A stretch of DNA of 64,000 nucleotides from Oxytricha trifallax (GCA_000711775.1 ARYC01000818.1:1-64000); one strand, 5' to 3'. Counted from the first letter of the stretch, positions 11,081 to 24,237 are shown. Made by a program: numbers and translations. The notes: generated by a model not told the origin, from the sequence alone.

Positions 11081-11547
11081 GGGGGGGGGAAGTTTCCTGT
11101 TAAGTAATTTTTTTTTATATAATTTTTATTATTTAAATATAAAATATTTTAATTGATAATTTTTGACTCATTAAATGGTTAAAGGATAATTTAAAAATTT
11201 TTAATGAGTTTATTTGATAAATTGCAATTATTTTCTAATGACATAACTAGAGATATAGAACCATATTTTTATTATGATTCTTACTAAAAATTTTGAATAA
11301 TTAATGTAAAATAAAATAATGTTTTAATGAAAATATTTTTCAACATAAAGTAAATCTTGTAACACTTCATGATTTATAGGTTAAATTGTTGAATTACAAA
11401 TATGTTAAAATAAAAGAAGATGTTTATTGTTGTCAAAAATAATAATTCCATAAAGAAAAAATAAATTAAAAAAATTAAAATTTTCTTGACAGGAAACTTC
11501 CCTAAAAATTCTTTTTTATCATAAACCTTGATAGGAAGCTTCCCCCC
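11081..11547. mobile_element. G-tip element 2
   Basis: Left tip GGGGGGGGGAAGTTTCCTGT, right tip GACAGGAAACTTCCC plus a terminal AGGAAGCTTCCCCCC. The flanks AAATTTC and AAATTTC suggest a target duplication or an extended tip. The inner sequence is AT-rich with no convincing ORF. It shares TGACTCATTAAA near the left end with the copy at 8139. Confidence 0.85.
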
Positions 11548-11859
11548 AAATTTCAATTATTATAGAATTCATTTAATTTGAATACAAAAATAAATATGCA
11601 AAAAAATCAAAACAATTTTAATTTAATGTGTATAATTAATATTTCCATTTTAATTATATTATAACTTAATAAGGAGAGTAAAACTTGTCTAAGTTTGTAA
11701 ATCTTATAGAAAATCGTGATAATTTATATTTAAGCTATATTATAAGTTTCATATATTTTAATTATTAATTTTAAATAGTAAATAGTTTTATAACAAAATT
11801 TTTTATAAATAAAAAGTTAAAATTATTATACGTGATTCTTGCTAAAAGTCCAGACTTTA

Positions 11860-11955
11860 ATTTTAATTTTAATTATCTGGATTCTTAATATAAACTTCCC
11901 ACCTGCTCAAAAAATCATTCAACTCAGACAATCATATGTTGATGAAAGTAATAAT
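11860..11955 (+). CDS. Gene A region, MDS
   Basis: Reads IIWILNINFPPAQKIIQLRQ then SYVDESNNF. The middle part, NFPPAQKIIQLRQSYVDE, is GC-raised and coding-like. Order relative to other islands not verified. Confidence 0.5.
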
Positions 11956-12614
11956 TTTAAATATTTAAAAACTATTTTACTAATTGAAATTTAAAATTAA
12001 TGATAGAAATTGAGAAAACTTATTTAATAAATATATACTTTAAATTTCTACTTTCATTATTTTTGGAAAATAGTGGGAATTAAAGATAGCTATAACTTCT
12101 TCTAATTTACAACTTTTTTTCTTGAATAATTTATTTATATTATAAATTTGTTCTTAGTTGTTTTTTTCTTGAAAAAGCTTGAAATATAGAATATAATTTA
12201 AAAATAAATTATATAAAATTTATATATATATATATATATAGTTTAATAATTTTTATTTGTAAATTAAGACTTCAAAAATATAGATCAAATTTATGAAATA
12301 AATTTGGAAACATAATAAACTATATTTTTTATCATAACAGTAACTATTTAGTTAAATTTTTAAAGTTTTATAGAAAATAAAATGTAAAATATTTGACAAT
12401 TTAAAAAAAAATTAATCGTATTTAGGATCTTTTGTAAACTGTAGTATTTTTATTAAAATTTAAGATAAATTGTAAAATAAGATTATATATTCAGTAAAAA
12501 CTTAAATTTAAGCTCTTTATCTTAAAAATAATTAAACAAATTTTCAAGAGTATTATAACAAATATTCGCAACTCTTTTTATGTAAACCTTAAAAAATTAA
12601 AAATATTTTCATAT

Positions 12615-12735
12615 TCACCAGAGGTTACTGATCCATACAGACCTCCCAATGGCACCAGCAACTCTCAAACATACGAATTCGCTACTTCAATCTTTACTAT
12701 ATAACCTATGGCAGGTCAAAATGTGATTGGTAAAG
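12615..12735 (+). CDS. Gene A, MDS
   Basis: Reads PEVTDPYRPPNGTSNSQTYE then FATSIFTIQPMAGQNVIG. Pro/Asn/Thr-rich with sequons and clearly GC-raised. It is probably an extracellular region. Confidence 0.75.
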
Positions 12736-12739
12736 TCTA

Positions 12740-15590
12740 TTTAATTATATAGCAATAATTTTATATTGTATTTTAAATAGAATTATTAAACAATTTTAAT
12801 TATTAAAGTAATAAAACTTCTTAGCAATTTAATTTTAATTATAATATTCAAACAATTTATATTTAATGAGTTACCTTGTTGCAAAATAAACCTCTTTAAT
12901 ATTTTCAGAAAAATAATTAAACTTACTGGTATTCAAAAATGTTTATTAATAGAAGAATTTCACTATATATCTATGATATATTTATATAATTTCAATAAAT
13001 ATCGGCAATTATTGACGTTCAAATTCATTTTTATGTTTAATTTCTTTTCCAATCAAATCAATTTTATGAATTTTTATATATTTACAAAAAAATTATTTTT
13101 TTTTCTTTAATCAATTTTAAAATTCTAGGAATCTATCAATTTATAAAGATTGTCAAAAATGTTATTTTTTTAAATCAAAATATTTTAAAATTTCTTTCAA
13201 GTTTATTTTGAAATATAAATATTTTTTTTACCTAATTTTTTCTCATTAATTAACTCTACAAGTTAGATTAAACTGTAACTATATAAAATAAAGTCCAATA
13301 TAATTAGAATTTATTCAAAACAATTTATATATTAAATTTAAACTAAAATTATTGTTTTATTAATGGAGAAAAAAAGCTTTTAAATGAATACGTTAGTATT
13401 AGAGTTGTTTATGATAATGACTATTATCAAAAATAAAATTAATTTAAGTAATTAATAAATTTTATTAAAGAAAGAAATTATTAGTATTATAATAATTTAC
13501 AGTTCATAATTTCATCTTAAAATACTAAAGCTAAATTTAAAAATTTAATATTTTCCTCTATTTGAGATCTAAATTATTCAATTTTAGCATTAAATGAAAA
13601 TTGAAAGTAAACTTTTTGATTAATGAAGTTTATTTAAATCTTGATTTCAAGTTTAAGTGATAAAATATTCTGAAAATCTATATAGAAAATTAAAACGGGA
13701 TGGTATGCTTTTAGCAAATTTAAATTTTATAAATATTAAATTAATATTAAAATTATTAAAAGTGTTTCAAGAATAATCTAGTTCCAATTATCAATCCTTA
13801 GACTTAAACCAAGGTGAGCAATATTTCAAGGTCCTTTTAGACTTAGAAAATATGGTATTAAATTATAATTCAAATATTTTGAAGAATTATATTTTCTAAT
13901 ATATTATTATTTATAATAAACAATTTTGTCAATTAATCTTATAATTGAATAAACTAATAGAGATTAACAGTTTAATAATGAATGATATTCTAATAAATTG
14001 TTTTATGTGTAGGTTTTATTAGATATATAAAGAAAATCAATCATTATTTTTGTTAAAGTAGGATTATAATTTAGAATGAATGTAAGTAAAGTTAATTTAT
14101 TTAAAGTTTAAAATACTTAAAAATTATAATTTTAATAATATCCTATTTATTAAATAATTTATTAACTCTGACTAAGCCCAATATGCTAGCACGTTCATAA
14201 TATTTAAAGATAGTATTATTAGTAATTAAAAAGGTTTTAATATAAAGAAATTGTACAAATGTATTATAATTGTAATTTTATTTTTAGATTCTAAATGTTT
14301 TAGTATTATTCAACAGTTTACATTAATTTAATGAAACAACTCTTTAATTGTTAATTTTTATATTTATTAATTAATGAAAGAAATATAGGAAAATATTCAA
14401 CAATATTTAATATATTTAGAAGTCAAAATCAAATATGTTTAGTTAGTGATTTATTTTCAAATTATCTATAAAATAATGTAAAATATAGGAAATAAATTTA
14501 GCAATAAACTACAAATCAATTTTAATATCTTTAATAATAATTTAAAATTAAGTTCACCATCACATTCAATATATCATTTAATATATAATAATTATTTATT
14601 ATTTAGTTTTATTAAATTATAAATTTATGATTTAGACAATAAAAACTTGTATCACTAACAAATTATATTTTATTTCATATTTTTACTTTTTAAAAATATA
14701 TCCTTTTCCAAATTTTTATTTGAACATTGTATAAATTATTGCTTGTAAAAATTTCTTATAAAATGATATCAATAGCTTAATAAATATTTATATATCTTCA
14801 TTCATCTGAGAATTTAGATTGTTGATGATATTTTTATAGGAAAGTTATATTATCTGATTCAATATCATACATCTATTGCTTTACTTTCAATCAATTTATT
14901 ATTTGCTTTATTATTTAAAATAATTTAGATTAAAAATCTCAATCTAATTCCTATTAATTTTATGACTTTTTTAGAATATATTAAATTACCTAATCATAAT
15001 ATATAATATTTGAAATACATTTGTTTTGAAGAATTACTAAATTTATAAAACATACAATGAAATTATGAGGATATATGCTAAATAATTGCGATTTAAAATT
15101 AATTATATTTTAATTTAAATAATTTCTTATTTTATACTTGAGTGAGGTTATATTAATAGAAAAACTCTAAATTTTTATTTTTAGGTGAAATTTTAACTTT
15201 GTTATATACCTTATTTTTAACTTAAGTTATTCTAGTGTTTTTAATAAAGAATAAGAGGTGATATTGAATTTTATATTTAATGATTTAACATTTGATTATT
15301 TTTTAAATAATATTAAATAAACTCACTTAAAATTTATTATTTTTCTGGTTTTTAAGAAATCAAAAGTTAAATAATATTAATCAAGATATTATCTTTTTTA
15401 AATTATTTTAATAAATTTATATTGGAATCCTATATATGGGGCTTCATAAGAGTATATAAAAAAACAACTTACAAACTTTAATAAATTATTTAAATTAAAA
15501 AATTAAAATTAAATACTATTTTAATTATTTTATTGCTAAATCTTAATCGATTGAGGTTTAAGATTAAGTTTAAATATTTTAACTTAGAAG
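12740..15590. other. Long AT-rich spacer with two possible tiny MDS
   Basis: Almost 2.9 kb of AT-rich DNA. Two small GC-raised islands may be MDS: about 13775-13855 (INPQTQTKVSNISRSFQTQK) and 14160-14210 (SDQAQYASTFIIFK). No inverted repeat element or RNA gene is supported in the rest. Confidence 0.4.
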
Positions 15591-15597
15591 AGATTTT

Positions 15598-16245
15598 GGC
15601 TATGGGGTCAAACACATCCCCCCCCATAATGTGTACTTTTCTATTTGTAGTCTGATAGAGTTTTTAACGCTGAGTAATAGTAGCTAATGTACTATGTGTG
15701 TGCGATCAATAGTTTTGAGTTATGACCCGAAATAAGTTCACTATTTATATATAAAATCATAGTAAAAATTATTAAAAATTTTCAATTTTTCAAAAAATTC
15801 TATATTAAAAAATAAATATCAAATCTGCTACTAATGCACGAATTTGGTAAAAATTAATAATTTTATTTAGATAATCAAATGTATTATAATTAATTTATTG
15901 CAATGAAATTTATTACAAAAATGTATTTATTACATGAATGTGCAATAAATTAATTATAATACATTTGATTATCTAAATAAAATTATTAATTTTTACCAAA
16001 TTCGTGCATTAGTAGCAGATTTGATATTTATTTTTTAATATAGAATTTTTTGAAAAATTGAAAATTTTTAATAATTTTTACTATGATTTTATATATAAAT
16101 AGTGAACTTATTTCGGGTCATAACTCAAAAACTATTGATCGCACACACATAGTACATTAGCTACTATTACTCAGCGTTAAAAACTCTATCAGACTACAAA
16201 AAGAAAAGTACACATTAAGGGGGGTATGTGTTTGACCCCATAGCC
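15598..16245. mobile_element. Large, nearly perfect palindrome (foldback element)
   Basis: Two arms of about 310 bp are inverted copies with very few differences. The tips are GGCTATGGGGTCAAACACAT and ATGTGTTTGACCCCATAGCC, meeting near 15920 around AATTTATTGCA words. The arms include GTTTTTAACGCTGAGTAATA and GATCAATAGTTTTGAGTTAT. No protein is encoded. The near-identity of the arms indicates a young copy or active correction between arms. Confidence 0.95.
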
Positions 16246-16914
16246 GAGATTTTTAGTCAAATTATAATTAATCTCATAGGATAAACAGTGTTAATAAATG
16301 AAAAATAATAAAATTCCTTCAAAATAATTAAAATACCTGATTCATTTAACTTTAAAATATACAATAATTTTTATTTTAGATAATTGATTCGACAAGTGAA
16401 CGAATTAATTTCTATAATTTATTTTTTCTTATTTAGGTATTACAAAAGTATGAAAATTATTGTGATATTCTATAAAGATCATAACTTCTTGGATATCTAT
16501 TTATGAAAATAAGATATTTTTTTAAAGATAAGTAATATATAAAATTTATTTGGATCCAAATTAATTGTGACCAAAGTATTAAACTAATTCGAAAATAATT
16601 ATATAAAAATAAGGCTCAATATATTTTAGTTATTTTCTTAATTTTTTAAATCATAAGGTATTTCTTGAAACTTATTAATTGAGTTTAAATAAAAAAATGA
16701 AAATTCAATAAAATAAATCTCTTTTACATTAGATTTATAATATTTTCAGTTAATAAATTCATTTTCTAAAAATAATAATATTTTTTCATAAGTTTGGTAC
16801 TTTAAATATTCAAATTACAAATTTTTTTTCTCCATCATATAATTTTAATTAATATTCTAATAAACTGAGATTAAATTAAAAATATTTTTAAAAATATAAT
16901 AATAAATATTAAGC

Positions 16915-17025
16915 AAACTTGTCAGACCTCTTTCTAATGATACCTCAACCCCAACTCCAGTCCCTACTTCTTCTCCTATCTAATAAAAACCCAAGAATTT
17001 TATTAATAAAAATCTTGCCTCTAGT
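16915..17025 (+). CDS. Gene A, Pro/Thr/Ser-rich MDS
   Basis: Reads LVRPLSNDTSTPTPVPTSSP then IQQKPKNFINKNLASS. It looks like a low-complexity extracellular linker with a sequon. GC-raised. Confidence 0.65.
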
Positions 17026-17057
17026 ACACATTTTTTATCTTTCTTTCATTTTTAATT

Positions 17058-17125
17058 ACGAGGAGTATCTAAAAGTAGCAAACTTAGTTGTCATATAGTC
17101 ATATAGTTTTATAAGCATTGATTAT
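17058..17125 (+). CDS. Gene A region, small MDS
   Basis: Reads EEYLKVANLVVIQSYSF, with natural residue content. It is short, so moderate confidence only. Confidence 0.4.
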
Positions 17126-17214
17126 CTCTTTTTCTTCTAAATAAATAAGCCTAATTAAAACAATAAATCTAATTGAAATATATATTGTTTATTGGGATAT
17201 AATAGGTAACTAAC

Positions 17215-17335
17215 ACACCACCCCCCCAGTCCTCTGGAACTGGAAATGGAACAGTTTAAATCCAACCATAAAATATTAGAAGTACCTTCATTACTGAATC
17301 TCTTGCAGACCTAGTTATCAAAACTAATGTATATA
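17215..17335 (+). CDS. Gene A, MDS
   Basis: Reads PQSSGTGNGTVQIQPQNIRS then TFITESLADLVIKTN. Gly/Asn/Thr-rich start with a sequon, followed by an amphipathic stretch. Clearly GC-raised. Confidence 0.7.
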
Positions 17336-17871
17336 TTCAAAAAAATAGAAGAATAAATATTAATTTTAGGCATTAAAATTATACTAATTTAATAATCTAC
17401 TAAAATATATTTTAAATTATTTTTAACTTTATTATCCCTTAAATCATTCAAAAATTATATTATTAAAATTATAATCATTTTTAAAGAATGATTATATAAT
17501 TATAAAGTTAAACTAAAAATCTAAATGATAAAATTATTTTAAAATATTATCAATGCTACTCAAAAGATTTACTTCTATGTGTATTTTTAATATTTCTATA
17601 AATCTCATTTACTCTTTCTTACAAATTATTTAAAAAAAGTACTTAATTTAAACCCTAATTATTATTTATTACTTATTAATTTATTCTTAATATTAATTTA
17701 TTTTAAACATGACAAACCTAACTTAATAAATTTATTTATTTTTTATGTTTTAAAATCCAATACACCATAGAGAGTGTTCATTATATATAATAAGAATTTT
17801 ATAATAATCTTTAGTATTGCTTTGCATCATATAATAATGAGTTGACTTGGTAGTCCTGAAAAATAAATTTC

Positions 17872-17940
17872 AAAATTTGATCTCGCTACCGAAACACCTT
17901 AACAATGTATTGAGATTTCTTATTAAGTGGAGCCATGAAC
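17872..17940 (+). CDS. Gene A region, MDS
   Basis: Reads FDLATETPQQCIEISYQVEP before TGA. An alternative frame (LISLPKHLNNVLRFLIKWSH) is also open, so the frame is not certain. Confidence 0.45.
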
Positions 17941-18636
17941 CATACTATCCTAGAATTAAAGAAATAAGAAATAATTTTTAATTAATGTAAATATAGAAAA
18001 TATCAATATTTTAATAAAAAATGAATTAGAAAAATGTCTATAAATTATTTTAATCGGTTTTTAGTTATGGTATTCGATTTCTACTTATAATCATTTATTA
18101 TAGGGATAATGTTTTGATATACTATATAATTTTTTAAACTTACTTTGAATTCTTCATTGAATATTAAGCAAAGTTATTTAAGGTAATTTTTTAAGTTTTA
18201 AAATGAAATTGGCAGTAGTTTTTTTAATTAAAAATATGAGTGGAAAAAAACAATAATATACATGGTAAGAATCTTAATTATCAATTAGAAAAGTAATAAT
18301 TCACAGATCATTTAAAATTTTTGTTAAATAATATTTATAAATATCCTTAAATACTTGAATAGATCTTAATATTTTAAAGTAAAATCTAATGTTATGATTC
18401 AATTAGTAAGTTTTTAATTTAATATACTCTTGATATTTTAAATGTAATGTTTAAGAATAATATGTTTCTTAATTATTTTTAGAGTTCTATTAATTGTTTT
18501 AGATTTGTAAATTATTTATTAAGTACTGTAAGGATTCATGATTTTTTATAGAAATAAATTATAATCCATATAAGTTCAAATGAAAACTTATTTCAAAGAT
18601 ATATAATGATTTATATTCACTTTGAATAAAAAGACT

Positions 18637-18995
18637 TGGGGGAAGTTTCCTGTTTCATTCAAAAGAAATAAGTAATTTTTATCAATTTTTTAATATTTTA
18701 CGAATCTTATAATTACTATAAATAAATATTACTTAATTAAACATCCACTAACTTTCATATTTGATAATTATATTTTATAAAACTCATACTAATTATTAAT
18801 TAAAGTATTAAATTTTTATAGTTCTAATATTTAATATGATAAAGAGATAGTTTTAAACTATGAGAAATTTTAGTTAAAAAATTATTTTGAATAGGGGAGG
18901 AAAGTTATAGTAGTTATTAATATGATTTCTTCTATATTCTTTGGAAAATTAAATAAATTATAACGTTTAGGGCAGAAACTTTACCCCCCCCCCCA
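18637..18995. mobile_element. G-tip element 3
   Basis: Left TGGGGGAAGTTTCCTGTTTC, right GGCAGAAACTTTACCCCCCC are inverted family tips. The interior is AT-rich with no ORF. Size is close to copies 2, 5, 6 and 7. Confidence 0.8.
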
Positions 18996-19139
18996 AAAGC
19001 AAATTAAATATTCTTATGCATCATCATAAAAAGATGCCTTGTAATATTTTCAAATAATTTTTTCAATAATATTAAGCAAAAATTTAAATCTATAATCCAA
19101 ACGAATGATAATAAATATTTTAGCTTGTAAACAAACAAC

Positions 19140-19875
19140 AACCAAGATCCCAGCGTTTCACCATTTTCAAGCCAATAAATCAATGTGACTAATCATGACA
19201 TATAATAGGAAAAGTTTATTTGTCATAGGTACTACTAAGCATATGCCTTGAGAAACCTATTAGTTATAATAATGTTTAAATGAGGAAATACTTCAAAATC
19301 CTTAAATTATTAACTATGATTTAATAAAAAATTAATCTTTAAGGTTCAATCTTATGATGGGGATGGAATTATTCCCTGTAATAATTTTTGTTAATGATAT
19401 TATTTTAAATAAACATAAATCTAAATTCCTCTACCTTCATTATTTTTATTCGAAGCATTATAATTTTAGATACTATACAATAGGAGTACGGTTGCATGTT
19501 TGAGATATATAAAATAATGAAAGTTTACTATAATATAGAAAACTTACCTATATTCTGATTTAAAGATTGGATTCATGAGCCTATTGGATATAGCCTGATT
19601 GTCTTTAATTAGTATTTTATCATATTATATACTGATTAGATTTTAATTCTTGATAATAAGGTAATTATACTTTACTTATAATAAGGAAATCTTAATGAGG
19701 ATGGATTGTATAGCTATATATATAACAGTAAAGAATATGATTAATGCTAGCAATATTTTGCTTTAAACTTTGATTACTCTATAATTATAGGAAAGATATG
19801 GTAGGAGGCAGGCAAGAGCATTTCGTAGTCAGGCAGTTCATTTAATAATTCCCGTATTTACAAAGACAAGTAAGC
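19140..19875 (+). CDS. Gene A region, cluster of small MDS
   Basis: Four GC-raised islands: about 19145-19190 (QPRSQRFTIFKPINQCDQS), 19345-19385 (SYDGDGIIPCNN), 19662-19710 (GNLNEDGLYSY) and 19790-19870 (ERYGRRQARAFRSQAVHLII). The last is the most convincing because of its Arg/Gln/Ala content and clean frame. Pointers between them were not resolved. Confidence 0.45.
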
Positions 19876-20002
19876 TTACCTACTCTACACTTCTATAAGT
19901 CATAAACTTTCCTCATTTAAAATAATAGTAACCATATAAAATTTATCGCTTGAGGGTGCATTACACTCTACCAATGATAAATTAGATTTCCATATTGTAT
20001 GT

Positions 20003-20165
20003 CATGAATGCCTCCGTGAAAGCTTACAACCTTCTCAACTCTAGTTTCCCAATTCTCACTCTCTCAAACAGAAACATTACTCCTTCATTCAATGGAATTG
20101 GTGTCTTCAACTACACTCATTAACTCGGTTTCTTACCATTCCTATTAAAAATTTATAGGTGTGGA
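20003..20165 (+). CDS. Gene A, MDS
   Basis: Reads MNASVKAYNLLNSSFPILTL, then SNRNITPSFNGIGVFNYTHQ and LGFLPFLL. Four sequons in about 50 residues suggest a heavily glycosylated ectodomain. The leading Met (ATG at about 20007) need not be a start. Confidence 0.75.
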
Positions 20166-20454
20166 ATAATTTATTTAAATTAAATAATTTAAATCCTTGA
20201 ATTCGATTTGGGTCAAGATATGACTGATTATATAGACGACAGTGTTCTTTATAAAATAAATATATTTATAAAATTGAACAAATCAATTAAAAATAGATAA
20301 GATTTTTACCTTTAATAATTATTTTTAAACATTTTAATTTAAAACAAAGAACTTTTACATGAAAATTGATTATTTCATTTTATTGGTCCTAATGATTTAT
20401 TTTAACTATAGCATTATATATTAGTTAAATTTTATAAAGATAATAAATTCTTCC

Positions 20455-20545
20455 TAATTTAACTGAAGAGGAAATCCTTTAAGGAAAACTTAAAGGCATT
20501 AAATTATTCCCTAATGGTACCATTCGTATTTTTCAAATCATTAAA
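20455..20545 (+). CDS. Gene A, MDS
   Basis: Reads LTEEEILQGKLKGIKLFPNG then TIRIFQI, with good residue balance and TAA as Gln. Confidence 0.65.
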
Positions 20546-20997
20546 ATGATATTTTTTTAATTTTATTTATTGGTTTTTACACTGATTTAATTGATGCAAT
20601 TTAATAGAACATTTTATATTATCAGTCAATTTTTAAAAATAAATAATTTATTATATACAAGATTTATAAATTCTCAATAAATTATAGATAAATTACTTCT
20701 TAACATAAATTTTTTGAATAGTGCCTTACGATTGATGTTTTTTATTTTTATTTAATTACATTACTTATGATAAAATTTGGAAGCTTAAAATTAATTTTAT
20801 TTTATATTCTTGCTATTCTCTTTAGATAGCAATGAAACCTTATTTTTTTAAATATATTTATGAATTGAACCAAGAATAATTTAATTAAAATATATTGAAA
20901 ATTTTCAAATCTTTTTCAATAAAAAAATGTAAATTAGAATGTAAAAATTAATTTATAATTTTAAAATTTAATTTGCATTTATTCCACTTAATATTCA

Positions 20998-21065
20998 AGG
21001 TATCTAAACCAAGAAGACTGAGATCGATAGAAAGATCTAAATCAGACAAAATCAAGATAAGTTAA
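20998..21065 (+). CDS. Gene A region, charged MDS
   Basis: Reads GIQTKKTEIDRKIQIRQNQD. A second open frame gives an Arg/Lys/Ser-rich reading (VSKPRRLRSIERSKSDKIKI). GC-raised, frame uncertain. Confidence 0.45.
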
Positions 21066-21302
21066 ATTATAAATATCATTAGATTTGTTATAAATTAAAA
21101 AAATTCATTTAAAATGTTAACTTTGGGATATATATATATACTACAAATAGCTTAAGTATATATTAAATTATTAATAATATTTTTGTGTATAATTATTGAT
21201 GAAATATCATATCATATTTTTTGATAAATCATTTTTAATAATTATATCTATTTAAGAATGAATTAATATTCTAATGATAAGTAATATTAATTTACGAATA
21301 AG

Positions 21303-21453
21303 TTCTACGCCTACTAATTGAAAGATTTCACCTTCACTGATTACATGCCACTAGAAACTGGACAGTATGCTCAGTACAAGTACCAAAATGGTATTTTCAC
21401 ATTCGGTCTCTAAGGACTACCACCCCTTATGGTCTTCAACTCCTTCCCTAATC
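21303..21453 (+). CDS. Gene A, MDS with verified right pointer
   Basis: Reads YAYQLKDFTFTDYMPLETGQ, then YAQYKYQNGIFTFGLQGLPP and MVFNSFPN. It ends in pointer AATC (21450-21453), repeated at 21514-21517. Removing one AATC and the 60-base spacer joins FPN to PYNVSN in frame. Confidence 0.85.
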
Positions 21454-21513
21454 TTTATTTTTAAAACTAAAATATATATTCATTTTTAAATAATTATTTA
21501 TAGTTATTAGTTT

Positions 21514-21572
21514 AATCCATACAACGTTTCCAACATGATGGGATTCGCTAACCAATATTAATTATTATTTAT
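21514..21572 (+). CDS. Gene A, MDS with verified left pointer
   Basis: Starts with pointer AATC and reads NPYNVSNMMGFANQYQ. Its right edge can join the next island at about 21844 through a TAA repeat, giving ANQYQDAQNNQNF. Confidence 0.8.
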
Positions 21573-21841
21573 GAAAAATTTTATTCGTGAATTTCAAGAA
21601 AAAAATAGATTTTTCTTAATGATTGAAAAAGCTTAGATTTATTTGAGAAAAGAACAATTTTCTCAAATGTTCTATTAGACTTAAGATTCTTTTTAGGATT
21701 ATTAATTAAAATCATTCATTGTTTATTTTATTTTTTTAATCTAATGATCTCTATACTAATTTTTACTTCTTATAAATTTTAATTCTAATTCCTAAATAGT
21801 ATAATTTTCTATAAAAAATAAATATGTTCAAGGAGTCTTAT

Positions 21842-21945
21842 AAGATGCCCAAAACAATCAAAATTTCCCAGCCTCAGTTACTATTACAACTACTATCTTC
21901 AACATGACCAAAGTCACTTCTGATTTCATGATGCTCACTTAATAA
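21842..21945 (+). CDS. Gene A, MDS
   Basis: Reads DAQNNQNFPASVTITTTIFN then MTKVTSDFMMLTQ. Beta-strand-like, Thr-rich, with one sequon. Confidence 0.75.
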
Positions 21946-22477
21946 AATTATTATATAATAAAAAGATAAATATTTTATTTAATTTTCTTTAGAAACCAAA
22001 ATAAATTAAAAATGTATTAAATTTATTTAGTAATTAAAAGCAATTTTAATCTTATTTTAAATTTTATGTAAATTCTTAATATAATAAATGCTATAAAATT
22101 TCAAAAAATCATAAAATTATTAAGAATTTGAAATATTAAACTTTCATATGAAAAACTAAGATCTATTAAAAAAGTTGAAATGAAAATTTTAGCAAAAAAC
22201 ATTATATTTAATTCATTTGATAAATATTTAAGAATAAACATATCGATCACTATTTCATTTTTCTCTCCCTATTAAAAAAAATCATTTTTTTTATATCTGT
22301 AACCGTTAATTAAAGCGTTTAGTTTATATTATTTTAATATTTAATGATCGTGTTTTTCCTTTAAAATATCAAATCTTTATCAAGATATGAGAATAGATTT
22401 TTAAAATAAGTAAAATATGTTCATAAATGATGATAAGGATTCTTACAAATTGATAAGAAAATGAAATTTATAAATGG

Positions 22478-22530
22478 TGCAGGAAACTCCTTTTTAGGGT
22501 GAAAATTTCCTTCCCCTGAAACTTCTCTAG
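22478..22530. mobile_element. Solo end of a G-tip element
   Basis: GTGCAGGAAACTCCTTTTTA followed by AATTTCCTTCCCCTGAAAC resembles the right end of the G-tip family. I found no partner left end nearby, so this is a truncated or diverged remnant. Confidence 0.5.
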
Positions 22531-22781
22531 AAAGGCTTATAAATAATAAAATTTCAATATAAATAATTATCATAAATAAAAACTTTGTTCCTATTATTTA
22601 TGATTTATATTTCATCTTTTCAATACAGAAAAAAAATTCAAAATATTCATATATTTAAACGTTGAAATTTCTTGAGAAAAAAATTTTAAGAGTATTTATT
22701 TCAAAATTCTCTCTAAAATTGGTATTATATTTTTTAAATACCTTATCTTAAAATATTAAAAATTTTTAAGTTTAAATTTAT

Positions 22782-22905
22782 CAACTTTGAACTGGCTTAA
22801 TAACAGATATGATTCAGTTCAATCTAAACTTAACATTACTGAAGATTTCGACTCTAACCTTCAAATTCTGAGTCAACTCTTTACTCAAATTTATTTAATT
22901 AAGAT
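22782..22905 (+). CDS. Gene A, MDS
   Basis: Reads LNWLNNRYDSVQSKLNITED then FDSNLQILSQLFTQIYL. Coding composition with a sequon (Asn-Ile-Thr). Confidence 0.75.
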
Positions 22906-22944
22906 TATTTAAAATATAATTTCTTGATAATAATTTTGATAATT

Positions 22945-23000
22945 CCAGGACTTCCACCAATGTCCGCTACTTACTTCGGTGAGTATGGTCCAGATTGCTA
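22945..23000 (+). CDS. Gene A, small MDS
   Basis: Reads PGLPPMSATYFGEYGPDC. The Pro/Gly content is strongly unlike the spacer. Confidence 0.65.
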
Positions 23001-23392
23001 TTTTATTTGATAATTAAATTAAAAATATTTTTTTAATGAAAATTAGTCAATAAAATTATATGATTTTTAGTTTTGAATAGAATAATTTTTATGATTAACT
23101 GAAATTCTTATACATTGTTATCTAATTTCATGAAAAGATCTAACTATATTTTTATAATAGAGCAAAATAGAGTTGATTTAAGCATTTTGTATTCCGTGTA
23201 TAAATTAAAAATATAGTAATAATAAATTTAGTTTGAGCAAATTCCATATGCATCGGTATCATATTTCCTAGCAATTATATAGGTTATTTATTTGAAAATA
23301 GATGAACTTAATTTTAAAACCACCATTTTGTTCAATTATATTAATTAGACTATTTAATTTAATGAAATTAAATTTACAATATAAATGCTCTT

Positions 23393-23665
23393 AATCAACT
23401 GGTTCTACCGGCGGTTCAAGTTAATTTGTCTAATTCAATTTTAAAAAGTCTTGAATATTATATTTTTTACAAGTTCATCTGGAAATACTACCAGTGGTGG
23501 TATCATTCCAGGAAGCAGCAGTGAAGAAGGAAACATCAGAACTTAAGTTAATCTCGAACTCGGCTATACCGTGAACAAGAGAATCTTTGAAATAATTATT
23601 ATATTTAAATAGATCTATGCTGCAAATGAGAACATGACATTCAATATTATAAAAATCTTTTTTAA
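23393..23665 (+). CDS. Gene A, Gly/Ser-rich MDS cluster
   Basis: About 23395-23445 reads STGSTGGSSQFVQF. 23475-23585 reads SGNTTSGGIIPGSSSEEGNI, then RTQVNLELGYTVNK. 23615-23660 reads IYAANENMTFNIIK. A short AGA pointer at about 23577 and 23610 would join YTVNK to IYAANENMTF in frame. A minus-strand standard-code frame over the same bases is a shadow. Confidence 0.7.
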
Positions 23666-24237
23666 AAAACATTTTATTTTTTGAACATTTTATAATTTAT
23701 CTTAGAGAAAATGATTTTTAAAGCCTTTATTAATGGAGTGATTATATATGTTCATAAGTTACCATAAGAGATAATTATTGAAATAATTTTTCCGTTTAAG
23801 ATTTTTTTTTTTAATCATTTACAATAAATGCCTTTATTTTTTCTCATTATAATTCAAACATATAAAAAAAATTATCTATATAGTTCCAAATCGATAAGTC
23901 TAAACTTTTTTGGAATTTATGGGGATGACTTTCCATGAATATCTTTCCTTTAGTTTTTAGCAAATTACGATTCGTTATGCAAAAATATTTTTTGTCTAAA
24001 ATTACAGTTTTGATGATTCATGGCATATTTTTATAAATTTACTATAATTATCAAGTTTATAAAACAAGACAGTTTATTTCAAATGGTCTTGTTAGATTAT
24101 TATTGAAATATATGTCCCGTCAATAAATTAAATTTAAAATGAGAAGAAATTTAAAAATAAAAATGATGATTATTAACTTGCCATTGAATATTAATTTTCC
24201 ATAAATTAAATATTAGAAATATTTAAATTTAGTAATT

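Noticed and set aside
11374-11556. Minus-strand ORF of 60 residues
   Set aside because: Covers the right end of a G-tip element and AT-rich interior. Hydrophobic Phe/Ile/Leu-rich composition is what AT-rich DNA gives by chance.
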